The translations under genes and the position numbers were made by a program. The notes beneath the pieces are model-generated. The model made no database searches, was not told where the DNA came from, and saw nothing but the letters and a program-made list of their open reading frames with translations. From Fomes fomentarius (lineage: Eukaryota > Basidiomycota > Agaricomycetes > Polyporales > Polyporaceae), in NCBI GenBank assembly GCA_022606135.1, contig JABYQN010000006.1, positions 930,001 through 994,000 on the forward strand: a stretch of DNA of 64,000 nt, read 5' to 3'. The stretch's first letter is position 1; the number at the start of each line of letters is the position of its first letter. Positions 1 to 9,969 of this stretch are shown piece by piece.

Positions 1-945
1 ACCAGCGTCGTCCACGCCGCTGAACACATCGGGTGCGAGGAGCACTAGCAGAGCACGGACTACATGCGAAGCAAACGAATCCAGCACCAACGATGATAAA
101 GCGGGTAGCAATTCCTGCGTGAGACCGTGGTAAATGATGAGTAGTCGGGGTATCGACATGACATACCTCACAGGCATCAAGCGTCAACTGTGTTTGTGTC
201 CGAAGCTCCCCTTCGTCTTCTCCGGTCTCTGGTGCAGGAGGAAATATTCCCCGCGACTTTTAGACAGTTCAGAGGCGCAGCCTTTGTGATAAGGCATACA
301 CTGACCTCGCGGGAAACAGTCTCACCAGCAACGGTCAGCAACGTCTGGAAGACATGGGACGCGAATCGGTGCTTGCTCAGTTGTTCTAGCCTGGTAGACT
401 GGGATGAGTTGAGACGAGCAACGACGGACGAGAGGACCCAGATACTCACGAACCGGTTAACCTATCCATGTACACCCGACGAACGAAGTCGTCCATCGAG
501 TACACCATGCGTTCAAGGATAGCCGAGCAATCAGGATCTGTCGCGAGCTGCTTCTCTTTTCCAGACATTTCTTGCAGCGCAGCAACAAAGAAGAGCCGAC
601 GATCTATGTCCACAATGTCAAGACCATGAACTTATCACGCACGGTGCAGTTGGGCGTACCTTCATTAGGGTCGACATCCTCGTTTTCCTCGACCTCTGGC
701 CTCGTTTCCTGCCACTCACGTATCTGGACATCCACAGTCCGGAAGTAAGCCTTGACTTCCGCGTCCACGAAACCAAAGGGAGCATTCTGGTCGATCGCAG
801 AATTGTCTCGGGCGGGAATTATCCACGACGGTCCGGCCTCTGCGTGTTCTTCGTATTCCGGTGGATGCTCTGCGTGCTGTACGTCCGGTACTTCTTCGTC
901 TTTCTTTTTATGTTTCTTCCCTCGTTTTCTATTCTCCCTTGGCAT
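1..945 (-). CDS. NOP9: Nucleolar protein 9 (Pumilio-repeat pre-rRNA factor), 5' part
   Basis: N-terminal part of NOP9, a nucleolar RNA-binding protein of Pumilio repeats needed for 18S rRNA maturation in the small-subunit processome. The product begins [15 protein letters not shown], the basic start typical of fungal NOP9, followed by an acidic linker and the conserved block [14 protein letters not shown]. After an intron the frame resumes with [20 protein letters not shown] and [16 protein letters not shown] further exon carries [20 protein letters not shown], and one at the window edge reads [20 protein letters not shown]; both are Pumilio-type helical repeats. At least three introns are visible. 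The ATG at 943-945 is the first in frame. The gene runs off the window at position 1, so the C-terminal repeats are missing here. It is divergent from NCS6, with 126 bp between the two start codons. Family assignment is from recognised sequence blocks. Confidence 0.9.
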
Positions 946-1071
946 TGTTGAGGCGGTCTACCAAGCAGGCTGAGGCAACAGAGACGAGAGTGGGGTCAGA
1001 AAAGCTTGCTAGGCGCTTCTCAGCCACCTCCCGAATCCCGCAGACAGACAACTTTCACCTGAACGTCGATC
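946..1071. promoter_or_regulatory. Shared divergent promoter NOP9 / NCS6
   Basis: Only 126 bp separate the ATG of NOP9 (minus strand) from the ATG of NCS6 (plus strand), so both promoters and 5' leaders must share this stretch. No TATA box or other recognised element is visible. The call rests on gene geometry alone. Confidence 0.5.
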
Positions 1072-2306
1072 ATGCCTCCCCGAAGTTGCGCTCTCTGCAG
1101 CGACGCCCGCGCAATACTCAAGCGGCCGAAAACTGGACAGCAGATATGCAAGGAGTGCTTCTTCTATGTCTTCGAGACCGAGGTACACAATACAATCATG
1201 GAAGCGCGGCTATTTAAACCGGGGGACCGGGTAGCCATTGGTGCTTCCGGTGGTAAAGGTACGGCTGTACAGTTGCTTGTGTGAGAACACATGAAGCAAA
1301 CTTCGAATAGACTCTACCGTGCTAGCGCATGTCATGAAGACGTTGAACGAGCGATACCAGTATGGATTAGAGCTGTTTCTCTTGTCAATAGACGAGGGCA
1401 TCACCGGCTACCGGGATGACTCGCTTGAGGTGCGCCAGTTCTTTACGGAGTACATGATGTTATGTAAACAGAGGCATCGTTGTCTTGCAGACCGTGAAGC
1501 GGAATAAGCAGCAATACGACATGCCTTTAAAAATCCTGTCATATGACGAACTGTATGGGTGGACGATGGACGCAATTGTTGCTCAGATAGGCAAGAAGAA
1601 CAACTGCACCTTCTGTGGCGTCTTTAGGAGACAGGCCCTCGACAGAGGCGCAGCAATCCTGAATGTGGACCACATAGTCACAGGGCATAACGCTGACGAT
1701 ATTGCTGAGACGGTCTTGATGAACAGTGACTATCTCCTTCAACATCTTGTGGCCTCGCCTGCTCACAACCCATGTTCCAGTCATGCGAGGAGACATCGCG
1801 CGTCTAGGGCGGTGTACATCCATCTGTACTCAAGGAGAGGACACCATCAAACGGTCGAAGCCGTTCAAGTATGCGTATGAGAAGGAAATCGTCATGTATG
1901 TCTGTTCGGTCAATGTCTTAACACGTATGACATTGACCAAACTACTGGGCGTCGTAGGTACGCATACTTCAAGAAGCTAGACTACTTCTCCACGGAATGT
2001 ATCTACTCCCCCGATGCATACAGAGGGCATGCAAGAGTTTTTCTGAAAGACCTCGAGGCTGCACGGCCCAGTGCCATCATCGATATCATCCATTCAGGGG
2101 AAGCATTTGGGATCAAGGAAGACGTGAAGGCGACGCAGAAGACGCAACGTATGTCCTCCATCCTTGCCTCATGAGATGAAGTTCCTCACGATTTCGCCAT
2201 AGAAACCTGCCGTCGATGTGGTTATATGTCAAGTAACGAGCTCTGCAAGGCATGTACGCTCCTAGAGGGACTAGAGCGTGGGATGGCAAATGCTGCCGTG
2301 GTATGA
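1072..2306 (+). CDS. NCS6: Cytoplasmic tRNA 2-thiolation protein 1 (NCS6/CTU1)
   Basis: PP-loop ATPase that, with NCS2/CTU2 and the URM1 sulfur relay, thiolates U34 of cytosolic Lys, Glu and Gln tRNAs. The N-terminus [20 protein letters not shown] carries the first zinc-binding cysteines (CALC, with CKEC later). The PP-loop SGGKDST is rebuilt across the first intron (exon 1 ends at 1258, exon 2 starts at 1311). Later blocks are [14 protein letters not shown], the catalytic pair in [18 protein letters not shown], the [16 protein letters not shown] motif and [31 protein letters not shown] follows, and the C-terminal zinc motif is [16 protein letters not shown]. The stop is TGA at 2304-2306. At least five introns are needed. 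All motifs expected of the family are present, so the gene looks intact. Confidence 0.93.
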
Positions 2307-2581
2307 TCACTGTCGCCCCCTCTTGATCCCCACCGCCGGCACTCATGAATACTGTCAGACTGATCGCGCACGGAAGAGGTTGGACGCAGATGGCCCAGCG
2401 CCTGAGAACTTGCGTACAATACCTCTCTTCCAACTACCAACTAGTATACGACAGAACGAAGCTACTCTCATGGAGACACCTTCATGACACCGTGATGATG
2501 TGCGGTTCATCGCTTTTCCGTAGACTCGATGCTCTGTAGCGATAATGGCCGACGATGTATCTGTACATGTAGCTCTATGAC

Positions 2582-2895
2582 TCATTTCATCGTTCTAACA
2601 CCGGCGTGCACGAAGTTTACCATATCCATTGACCTCGGTTCACCTTCGCGGTCAATAGCTTCGAATGTTGGAACATAGACAGGTGGGCAAACAATTCCTC
2701 TGCGTAACTTGTTAATCCTCTTGGAGTGTATTCCGTGGCCAGCTCGTTGTTCCTCTTCTAGAGGCATGCCAACAAATCGAGTCTTTAACACATACCGAAT
2801 GTCTCACACATATCGACGAATACTTTCGCATGTTCCTGTGGATCCACAACTCTCCGTTGATTAGACGATAGTACGTGAGTCTTGCAGACGTTCAT
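2582..2895 (-). CDS. Small spliced hypothetical protein
   Basis: Not recognised. A 91-residue product can be spliced from two exons (2796-2895 and 2582-2757) around a 38-nt intron with GTATGT donor and CTCTAG acceptor. The join restores one continuous frame and the spliced length is a multiple of three. The product starts MNVCKTHVLSSNQRRVVDPQ, continues through HAKVFVDMCETFEEEQ and ends DMVNFVHAGVRTMK. It has no signal peptide, membrane segment or obvious domain. It could instead be the 3' part of a longer gene or a remnant, because the upstream frame stays open past the ATG. Transcript evidence is lacking. Confidence 0.35.
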
Positions 2896-3337
2896 TACCA
2901 AGTTCTCCCGCCGGAGGGTACATGTAACACTTCAAATTCGATATATGGTCATGTACTTGACAGGATGCGACTATATGTATCTATCATACACGTGGACGGC
3001 TGGGTGTATCGGCAAGTTAGTATGTATGTACAGGGTAATGATTAACCAGATTGAGTGGCCAAGACAGCAAGCAATATACCACAACAAGCTATGTAGTGAG
3101 ACAAGAGACAAGACAGGGAGGTATACATGAGCAGACTGCACGGACAAGAGCGACCATTAAGAGATAACATTCAACAACCAAGAAAGAGGCGAGATAGCGT
3201 ATGGGGAATTATATACGTCGTAAGCAGCGATGATTTGTGTAATTTGTGGAGATGAGATGTTCCAAGCGTAAAGCAAGATGACGACAGCGGGGGGAGCATT
3301 TGGATGGACATAAGGAGCTTGCAACGTGTCACAACGT

Positions 3338-4042
3338 TCATTTGAGTTGCTCGTCCCCGCGGACGCCCTTGAACATCAGGTTCAAGGGGCCGAGAGTCAA
3401 TTGGCGGCGCAGAGCGCGCAAAAGTTCCTGATCGACAAGCATCATTAGTTCCCAGCAATCATACATGGCAATTGTGCGGCACGGCCAATTCATGGTTGAG
3501 ACGCTAAAGCAGATGAACGAACAACTGATATGCAGACACTCACAGCGAGACTAGCCGCGAGCTTACCACGACCGAGCTCATGTTGAGGCTCGGGCTCGGG
3601 CTCGGGCTCGGAGGGTTGGTCGCGCCCGAGGTCGACACGAGCGGGAGGCGCGATTAAGTTGGTTGCAGGCGCATCGAGTTCAAGACTAGACACGTCGTTG
3701 TCGAGGACCGCGTTTTCGCCTTCAAGTGGGTGCTGTAGGAAGCGCAATGTTGACGGTCAGCAACAACAGCGGTTTGAAGGAACCAGAATCAAAGTGCGTA
3801 CTAGTTGCGTGGGTGCCGGTTCAATGGAAGGAGTAACGGGGTGAAGCTCGACATTCGTGTGTATGTGCACATCCAAGTTCTGCGACGACGACATTTTTTA
3901 GATCCCACCGGACAGGACGAATATTTGCAAATACCATGAACGTGTCCTCGAGGCGACGACGCGTTGCTCGTGCGTAGGGGTGATATCGCCCGAGATGCGT
4001 GTAGTGGTACGACGGGAGGCGTGAATTGTCGAGCTTGCTCAT
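3338..4042 (-). CDS. Hypothetical protein with EP repeat (five-exon gene)
   Basis: Family not recognised. Four introns (55, about 67, 40 and 37 nt) link five exons with matching phases into a product of roughly 170 residues. It starts MSKLDNSRLPSYHYTHLGRY. After the first intron it continues NLDVHIHTNVELHPVTPSIE, then HPLEGENAVLDNDVSSLELD. An EPEPEPEP stretch encoded by a GGCTCG-type hexanucleotide repeat near 3590-3612 comes next. It closes with ELLRALRRQLTLGPLNLMFK and VRGDEQLK before the TGA. The last intron contains CTAATGAT, a good branch point. A TATA-like sequence lies about 40 bp upstream of the ATG. An alternative start at 3894 (MSSSQNLDV) removes the first intron. The C-terminal part looks like a short conserved helical domain. 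No function is proposed. Confidence 0.55.
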
Positions 4043-4080
4043 GACGAGGGAAAACGAGGGCCAAGGCGGATCGATGCGCA

Positions 4081-4088
4081 TATATAAA
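4081..4088. promoter_or_regulatory. TATA-box-like element
   Basis: TATATAAA lies 39 to 46 bp upstream of the minus-strand ATG at 4042, the right distance for a TATA box of the EP-repeat gene. It reads as TTTATATA on that strand. The motif supports the upstream start over the one at 3894. Confidence 0.4.
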
Positions 4089-4099
4089 TGTGTAACAGA

Positions 4100-7000
4100 C
4101 GAGACAGGAAGGTCGCAATCACGAGCGAGGGAGCGCGTACAAGACAGTAAAGAGTAACAAGCAGACAATAGCAGAGTGGATAGCAGAGTAGTGTGTGAGG
4201 GCGAAGGACAGGGGGGCAAAGTGTGAGGTGGGCAGAATTTGCTACGGGGCCGACTTTAATAGAGGAAACAGGCGGAGGGAGAAGATCATGGCCCGCAAAC
4301 GGCCGTACTACGTTAAGCAGCGCGATTGCTGTCAGTGTTCAATTCTCCCGCGGGTGCGGGACCTAGCGCGTTGGGTCCGCTTCTGCTTTGCATGCTGCCC
4401 CACATCTCCAGCGAAGCACCGCCCCCGTCTGCTCCTCGCCTTACTGGCCCATATAACTCTGGCCATGCTATGCGTGATTCACCATGGCGCCGCAACCACA
4501 AGACCAGCAATGCGGAACCATTCCTTCGTTCGAGGGTTGGAAGGTGAGCAGATATATTATCGAGCTTGAACTCAGGACAGATAGTGCACCCGATCGTTCG
4601 TACGGAGAACGCACGACTGGCAAGTGCTGTCGTGAACGTAATCGCCGAAGAGACACTCTCTGGGGGGGGCATACGGGACAGCACCAGAACATAAGCGTAG
4701 CACTCGCGACCTCGTCCCTCCCTACCCGAAGACTAGTGCTTCCTACAAGCAATCTCTACTAGTCTGCAACGTATGGGCCTCGCCCACATTATGAACTGCA
4801 GATCTGAAGCATCCCCCGTCTCCTAGACCTCAATGTCTTTAGGACAAGGAGGGTCTTGGTCGGTCATTGGAGAAGCATGTGACAAGTCACGAGCGTCTAA
4901 TTGTAGATGACGCCGTGACTGGACATGGTACGTTCTCCTTCAAACAAACTTCTGCCACCAAGAAGATGTCGTTTGCTCAACCTTCTGCGTTTGCCTCAAC
5001 AACAGATTGCCTTCGCAAGCCACAAAGCGTGCAGCAAATGTATCCAAGTTGAAGACCATGAGGACCAGCCTCAGACTCGTCAAGGCCCAGCAGCTCCAGT
5101 TTGCAGCAGCCATGATCGGCTGATGAATGAACATGAACCCATGAAGGAGAGCAGCCCGAAGAGCAAGCGTGCATCAAGGGAACATGTAGCAACGGGAAGA
5201 CGAAATGAACATGACCTGGGAAGAACATACCGCAGAAACCATGCATAGGTTGCACGAAGACATCGCGACTTTGTCACTGAAGCGACTCGTATGAGCCTTG
5301 AGTGGACCAACACAGTGGAGAGATAAGTCGTAAATTGTCTGTAGTCTTGGTCGAGGCACCTCGAAGCAGGAGGGTGCAGCATGACCGACAGGCTGTATGC
5401 GGCTGCCCGGTGGTGCTGCCCTCGTCGACGCCGTGATGCTCCGGGTAGGGAGAGACTATGTCGGTTCGATTCCAATGCAAAAAGGCTCCAACAACCCGCA
5501 AGAGGATTGGGACGAGAGGAGAAGCCGAGGCAGCGATATGGCCAATTTTTGCGACCGCTAATTGTTGTGGTCGGTTTGAGGGAGCAATGTTGTGTCGAGT
5601 GCTTGTCAAAACCGCACATGCAGTCAAGGATGCTTTCAAGATAGCCACAACGAAGCAAAAGCCAGTGGAAGATGGGAGACAACGTGCAAGAACGCAGGGA
5701 CCGGGGAGGAAGCTGACCCCCGTGGTCAAACTCTCTCCGAATTGGGCCTCAGCCCAGCGCGCGCAATCGCTTGGGCTCACCTGGCCTTCAAGAGTCCCCC
5801 TTTTCTTCAGACCAGTCTACTGCATCTCTTGTTCATTCGCCCCGCTCGTTCCTTCTTCAACGTCCGTTTCCAAGCACGTTCGACCCCGTTTTCGAGCACT
5901 ACCAGCCCTCCCACTCGATTCACCTCTTATCTCCTCTCAAACCCTCATCGTCCAGTAGGGCTCGGACAAAGCCTTCACAACCACCGCCATCACCCAAAAG
6001 CTCGTCCGATGTCGTAGAACTAGCTATCTAATCTTGCTCTGGGATGTATGCAAGACAAGGCTGCTGGAGCCCCTAATCACGCCCATCTCCCTCAAGGCGC
6101 CATACAACCGGTCATTACTACTGTCGTCGAACGATGAAACAAGCTCAGATTCTCTTCGCTCCCGAACGACCTGGAGACCTGCATTCAGCTCGGCTCCTTC
6201 GTCTGCTGGAGAGTCGTGTTGTGCAACATATGCAGTCAGTTGCAGGTCGTAGTGCGATTCCAGCGGTATGCTTCCTCACCCTACCAACCGCGATCCTACC
6301 CCCACCAATCTCCGCAGAATAACGGGCTTTTGACATGGTTTGTGAGCAACATTCGCGGCCCGTTCTGTCCTAACCATCCGGTGCCTGGAATATGGATGTT
6401 GCCTTGTAAAGGTATCTATCATGCCGGCAGACGTACAACGCCAAACACACTCCACAATTACAGATAGCCTGCCTACACTTCAACCTTATCGGCATATGCG
6501 ATCACTGCAGCCGTACCTTCTTCCTTCAAAGCTCTGTCCCACACCCGATGAACCTCAGGGTCGCGAAGATTGATCTTTCCAGCTTCGCTTTCCCGCCCCT
6601 ACTCGCCACCGCGCCCTTTGACAATCAACACGTCCACTACAGTACCATACTGGATGTTGCTTCCGAGACGTGTACATTCATGATTTACACTGTAGACTCA
6701 CCTGTATAAGTACCCATCATGCATGAACCCATGTTTCTTCTTCTGCAATCGAGATTGAAATACTTGGATTCCCCGTGTCCGAGTTCGAACCATCTTTGGA
6801 GATGGTCTATCAAATGCACATCGAGGTGAACTCTGGTGAACTTCCGGCTTGTAACTATGTAAGATCGCTTCGAAGTAGGATTCACCAGGGGTGGATGAGA
6901 TCAACTGTTTGGCAAGGGCTTCCAAGATAAACAAAGCCACGTGGAATCCGGCCCGGTCCAATGAGGTCTTCTGCCGCTCAGAGACGACAGCCACTTCTGC
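4100..7000. other. Gene-poor stretch with unresolved coding-like fragments
   Basis: No complete gene could be assembled here. Several stretches read like exons but do not join into one frame. At 4484-4543 MAPQPQDQQCGTIPSFEGWK ends at a GTGAGC donor. Just after a CAG acceptor near 4573, one frame reads QIVHPIVRTENARLASAVVN before a stop. At 4853-4926 a frame reads EGLGRSLEKHVTSHERLIVD, followed by a GTACGT donor. Near 5016-5131 a frame reads RAANVSKLKTMRTSLRLVKA and ends FAAAMIG. Serine/proline-rich open frames lie at 5771-6031 and 6134-6466. These could be remnants of decayed genes, exons of an unrecognised multi-intron gene, or chance. No transposon domain was seen. Confidence 0.3.
6484..6994 (-). 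pseudogene. Possible gene remnant, minus strand
   Basis: Coding-like blocks occur on the minus strand in two frames. Around 6720-6800 a frame reads SRLQKKKHGFMHDGYLYR and ends at a GTGAGT donor. Around 6490-6640 another reads GSNIQYGTVVDVLIVKG, then an in-frame TAG, then INLRDPEVHRVWDRALKEE and AVIAYADKVEV. No intron joins these blocks in a consistent phase, and the TAG has no obvious splice escape. This suggests a decayed copy of an unidentified gene. The family was not recognised. It would have been divergent from the DUF1748 gene at 7101. Confidence 0.22.
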
Positions 7001-7100
7001 TCAGAAACCACTACACCCTCGCGTGAACACCACCCACCGCATTAGTCAAGACGCATACACCAACCCCAGCACCGGCTTTCTGTACATCTCAATTCTAGCA

Positions 7101-7547
7101 ATGTTCGGAACTCTCATCCATCTCGGGATTGACGCGGCACTGCTCAGCGCGTTCCTTGCTGGAATTCGGAGGACAACTGGGCTCACGTTTGTTGTCTCAA
7201 TGTTCACCTCATGGATCAAATTTGACACATCCATACCATCTGCAGACCGAAGTTATCTGACGTGCCCAACAAGGATGTTCGACGTGAGTTTTGAGCCTCC
7301 ACTTTGTCTGATATACGGCCACTCATCAGTTTTCTTAATTGCAGAACTGCTCCGCTCCTATTTGGAATTCGGTATGTGAAGAGTGGTATTAACACCAGAT
7401 ATTCGCTGAGGCCAGGATGATTGTAGGAGAGTATCTCTTCGATTTCGTGGTCGTCATCTGTGGGGTATGTGCCACATCCCACTGCACTATCCCTCTCCTT
7501 CCTCATCTCTGCCCATGCAGCGGTCCTCTTCGTTTGAACGGAAGTAA
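7101..7547 (+). CDS. DUF1748 family small membrane protein
   Basis: Small conserved fungal protein of the DUF1748 family (yeast YOR020W-A relatives are mitochondrial). The spliced product is about 70 residues. The first exon gives MFGTLIHLGIDAALLSAFLA and GIRRTTGLT, the hallmark N-terminal membrane helix plus the GI(K/R)R-TGLT motif. Three further exons add PKLSDVPNKDVR, then LLRSYLEFGEYLFDF with VVVICG, and finally SSSFERK before TAA at 7545-7547. Four introns are phase-consistent. The canonical family ends (G/S)SSYFERK(R), so this copy looks complete. Longer open frames reaching back to 6891 are upstream read-through, not part of the protein. Confidence 0.85.
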
Positions 7548-7816
7548 AGGACCTCTCATGTCTAGGCCCTGTTCTTGACGAGACATGCCACATCGCCGTG
7601 GGTTGCTTGCTGTTACCATCGTGCTGTTGCCGTCGCTTATCCCTTGCTAGTCGACCTCACGTCCTGCCTCGCTATCACATACGCTTTCAACACACTTGAC
7701 TCCTCTCGCTCCTTGGGATATTTATAGCACTGGGTCATACAGTACCCATGTACACGTACGTCCACGAACAACCACGACTCTCCTCCCCCGATCCTCCGCG
7801 TGCCATGGCATCCTAT

Positions 7817-8304
7817 CATCCGAGGAAGTTGTATACGAAGAAGTGCAGTACGATTGAGCCAATGGCGAACTCTGCGAATGCTCTACGAAACATTCACATG
7901 AAATGAGCTCATTGTGACTCCTTGTGCAATGGGGTAACGCACCGTTCTGGAGAAACATCCTTAAACACCGACCGGTTAGCAGGGTTAACCTGCGAGCGCA
8001 ATGATGCTGCAAGCACGAACTGTCCGACGCAGCTCGCGAACCTTTGCATACGCATAAAGTGAGCTCTGGGACATCATGTCATGCGCGCAACATACCCAGC
8101 CAAGAATGCATTGAAGGGGAAGTTGGTGATGAGAATGCAGTAGAGGAACTGGATTATGCCGGAAAGCATGAGGAAGACCAGGAACGCGTCGATCGTCTTG
8201 AGCCGCGTTGAGGTCGTGTCATAGTACGCCGTCCATAAGGACAGGAGCGGGCTCTGCGGCGAGCTCCCTGTTTTGACTGTCGGCGCCGTCTTTGAGGAAG
8301 GCAT
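7817..8304 (-). CDS. OST2: Oligosaccharyltransferase subunit OST2/DAD1
   Basis: Small membrane subunit of the ER oligosaccharyltransferase that transfers Glc3Man9GlcNAc2 from dolichol to asparagine of nascent proteins. Exon 1 encodes SLWTAYYDTTSTRLKTIDAF, LVFLMLSGIIQFLYC and NFPFNAFLAG, the first two transmembrane helices. After an intron the frame reads CVGQFVLAASLRSQVNPAN and VFKDVSPER, a near-invariant DAD1 block. The last exon gives AFAEFAIGSIVLHFFVYNFL followed by G and the stop, exactly the family C-terminus. The length (about 130 residues) matches other fungal homologues. The ATG at 8302-8304 gives the usual short cytosolic N-terminus. It is divergent from the SOD-like mitoribosomal gene, 215 bp away. 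Confidence 0.94.
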
Positions 8305-8519
8305 GAAGGAACGTGTAGACCAAAGCGAGTGGAGGATGCGGGTTGACGTGGAGAAGCGGGCGCAGTTCCCTCATGTGGCCCGAAGCGGAGGGTCTGAGAT
8401 CGTAGGCGCCCCGTAGCGCCCAAAATTCAGTGAAGCGCCCACAGCGACACGGTCTCTTCCTCCTCCCCTCGCGTGCGCGGTCCCGAACTTGCCATCTCTC
8501 CTTCTCTCTCAGATCGAGA

Positions 8520-9739
8520 ATGTCCGGCCTGGGTCTAAGACTTGCTGCTAGCACCTCGCGCGCTGCGCGTGTTGCGAATCGGTCAAGTCGAATTCAGTCA
8601 CGGGCGTTGCACAAGCGTAAAGAGCTTCCGTATCCAGTGGAGGAGGGGTTAGGATCTTTCCTTCCTCCCCAGGCCCTGAAGGTCATTGCGGAGGACTACC
8701 AGCAGGGGCTTTTGGATAGGCTGAATGACCATGTCCGAGGTGAGTGTTCACAGCTAGACTCTTGCGTCGGGACGGTGTCCATTAAGCACCTAGCTGGCAC
8801 CTCGCAGGGACTGCTCTTGAAAACAAGAGTATAGTGCAGACTATCATTGACGCTGCACAGGATCCTAACAAGGTCCTCGAGTTCAACTACGCGTCAGAAG
8901 CACTGAACAACTCATTCTTCCTGGCGAATCTTGTGCGTACATCCTCTGTCTGATCTGTCGGAGAGGCTCTCATCGCCGTACCGTTCATCCCAAAATGCCC
9001 CACTCTACAGAGACCTCCACCGGTGGATGCGTCCTCGCACGAACGCAAGCTCCGGAAGAACGAAACCGACAACGACAACAACGACCAACTCTTCCGGCGC
9101 ATCCTCCACGACTACGGCTCGCTCGCGCACTTCCAGTCCACCTTCAGCGCCGCGGCACTCGGCATGTTCTCCTCGGGCTGGATCTGGCTCGTCGCCGACC
9201 AGGCGGGCGAGCTCGGCATCGTACCGACCTTCGGCGCCGGCACGCTCCTCGTCCGCTCGAGACAGGCGACGGAGACGTTCGAGGAGTGGCAGCGCCTCGT
9301 CGGCGAGCCCGTTATCCCGTATTCTGAGGACCCGGCCCCGCTCTCAAATTTCCCACCGTCTTCGCCTTCGTCACCGGTGGCGCCAGCACAGACGAGCCTG
9401 CCGACGTCGGGCGTGACGCACACTCCGCCCCCGCTGGACCCGCACACCCCCGTGCGGAGCATGTCGCGGTATCCGCGTCCTAGGAATGTCATCTCACATG
9501 GTGACGATGGTCTGCCGTTGAATCACACGAAGCCGGACTCGAAGAAGATTGGCGACGTGTTGTACCCGCTCCTGTGCGTGTCCGTGCACGAACACGCGTG
9601 GGTGAGCGCAGGGTATGGTGTGTGGGGCAAGGAGGAGTACATGAAGCGCTTCTGGTCGGTCGTCGACTGGCGCACGGTCAAAACACTCTACTCCACGTTC
9701 CGTAAGGAGAGGCATGTCGCCTCGGGATCTGGGAGATAG
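8520..9739 (+). CDS. Mitochondrial small-subunit ribosomal protein mS42/mS43 (SOD-like)
   Basis: Component of the mitochondrial small ribosomal subunit with an iron/manganese superoxide dismutase fold (yeast Rsm26/Mrp1 type). The N-terminus is basic and hydroxylated (MSGLGLRLAASTSRAARVAN), a plausible matrix-targeting sequence. It is followed by ALHKRKELPYPVEEGLGSFL, the SOD-like N-terminal domain start, and NYASEALNNSFFLANL. The large last exon carries LFRRILHDYGSLAHFQSTFS and FSSGWIWLVADQAGELGI. A low-complexity Ser/Pro insert follows, then LLCVSVHEHAWVSAGYG and FWSVVDWRTVK. In true SODs the metal-binding block is D-x-W-E-H-A-Y; here the Asp position is Ser, so catalysis is not expected. 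Three introns are inferred. Whether it is mS42 or mS43 cannot be settled by eye. Confidence 0.82.
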
Positions 9740-9969
9740 AACTGGTGGGGGTTGGCGGAGAAAATGTGCATCTGCGTCTCCGCTCGTTGTCGTTGCTGCA
9801 TACACAATCCCACTATCGTCATATAGTCATTAGAACTTAAAAGTACGCATAATTTGGTTGACTTCCGCGCCCATTCATCACGACAGCACGAGTTGACCCG
9901 TCCACGATCACATCTCATCGAGAGTCGCAGCATCCATGTAAGTACATGCACGGCATTTGGTTATACAGG

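Noticed and set aside
5080..5682. 200-codon minus-strand open frame
   Set aside because: All frames are open in this stretch; the translation is Cys/Ser/Leu-rich without a domain, and the first codon is not supported.
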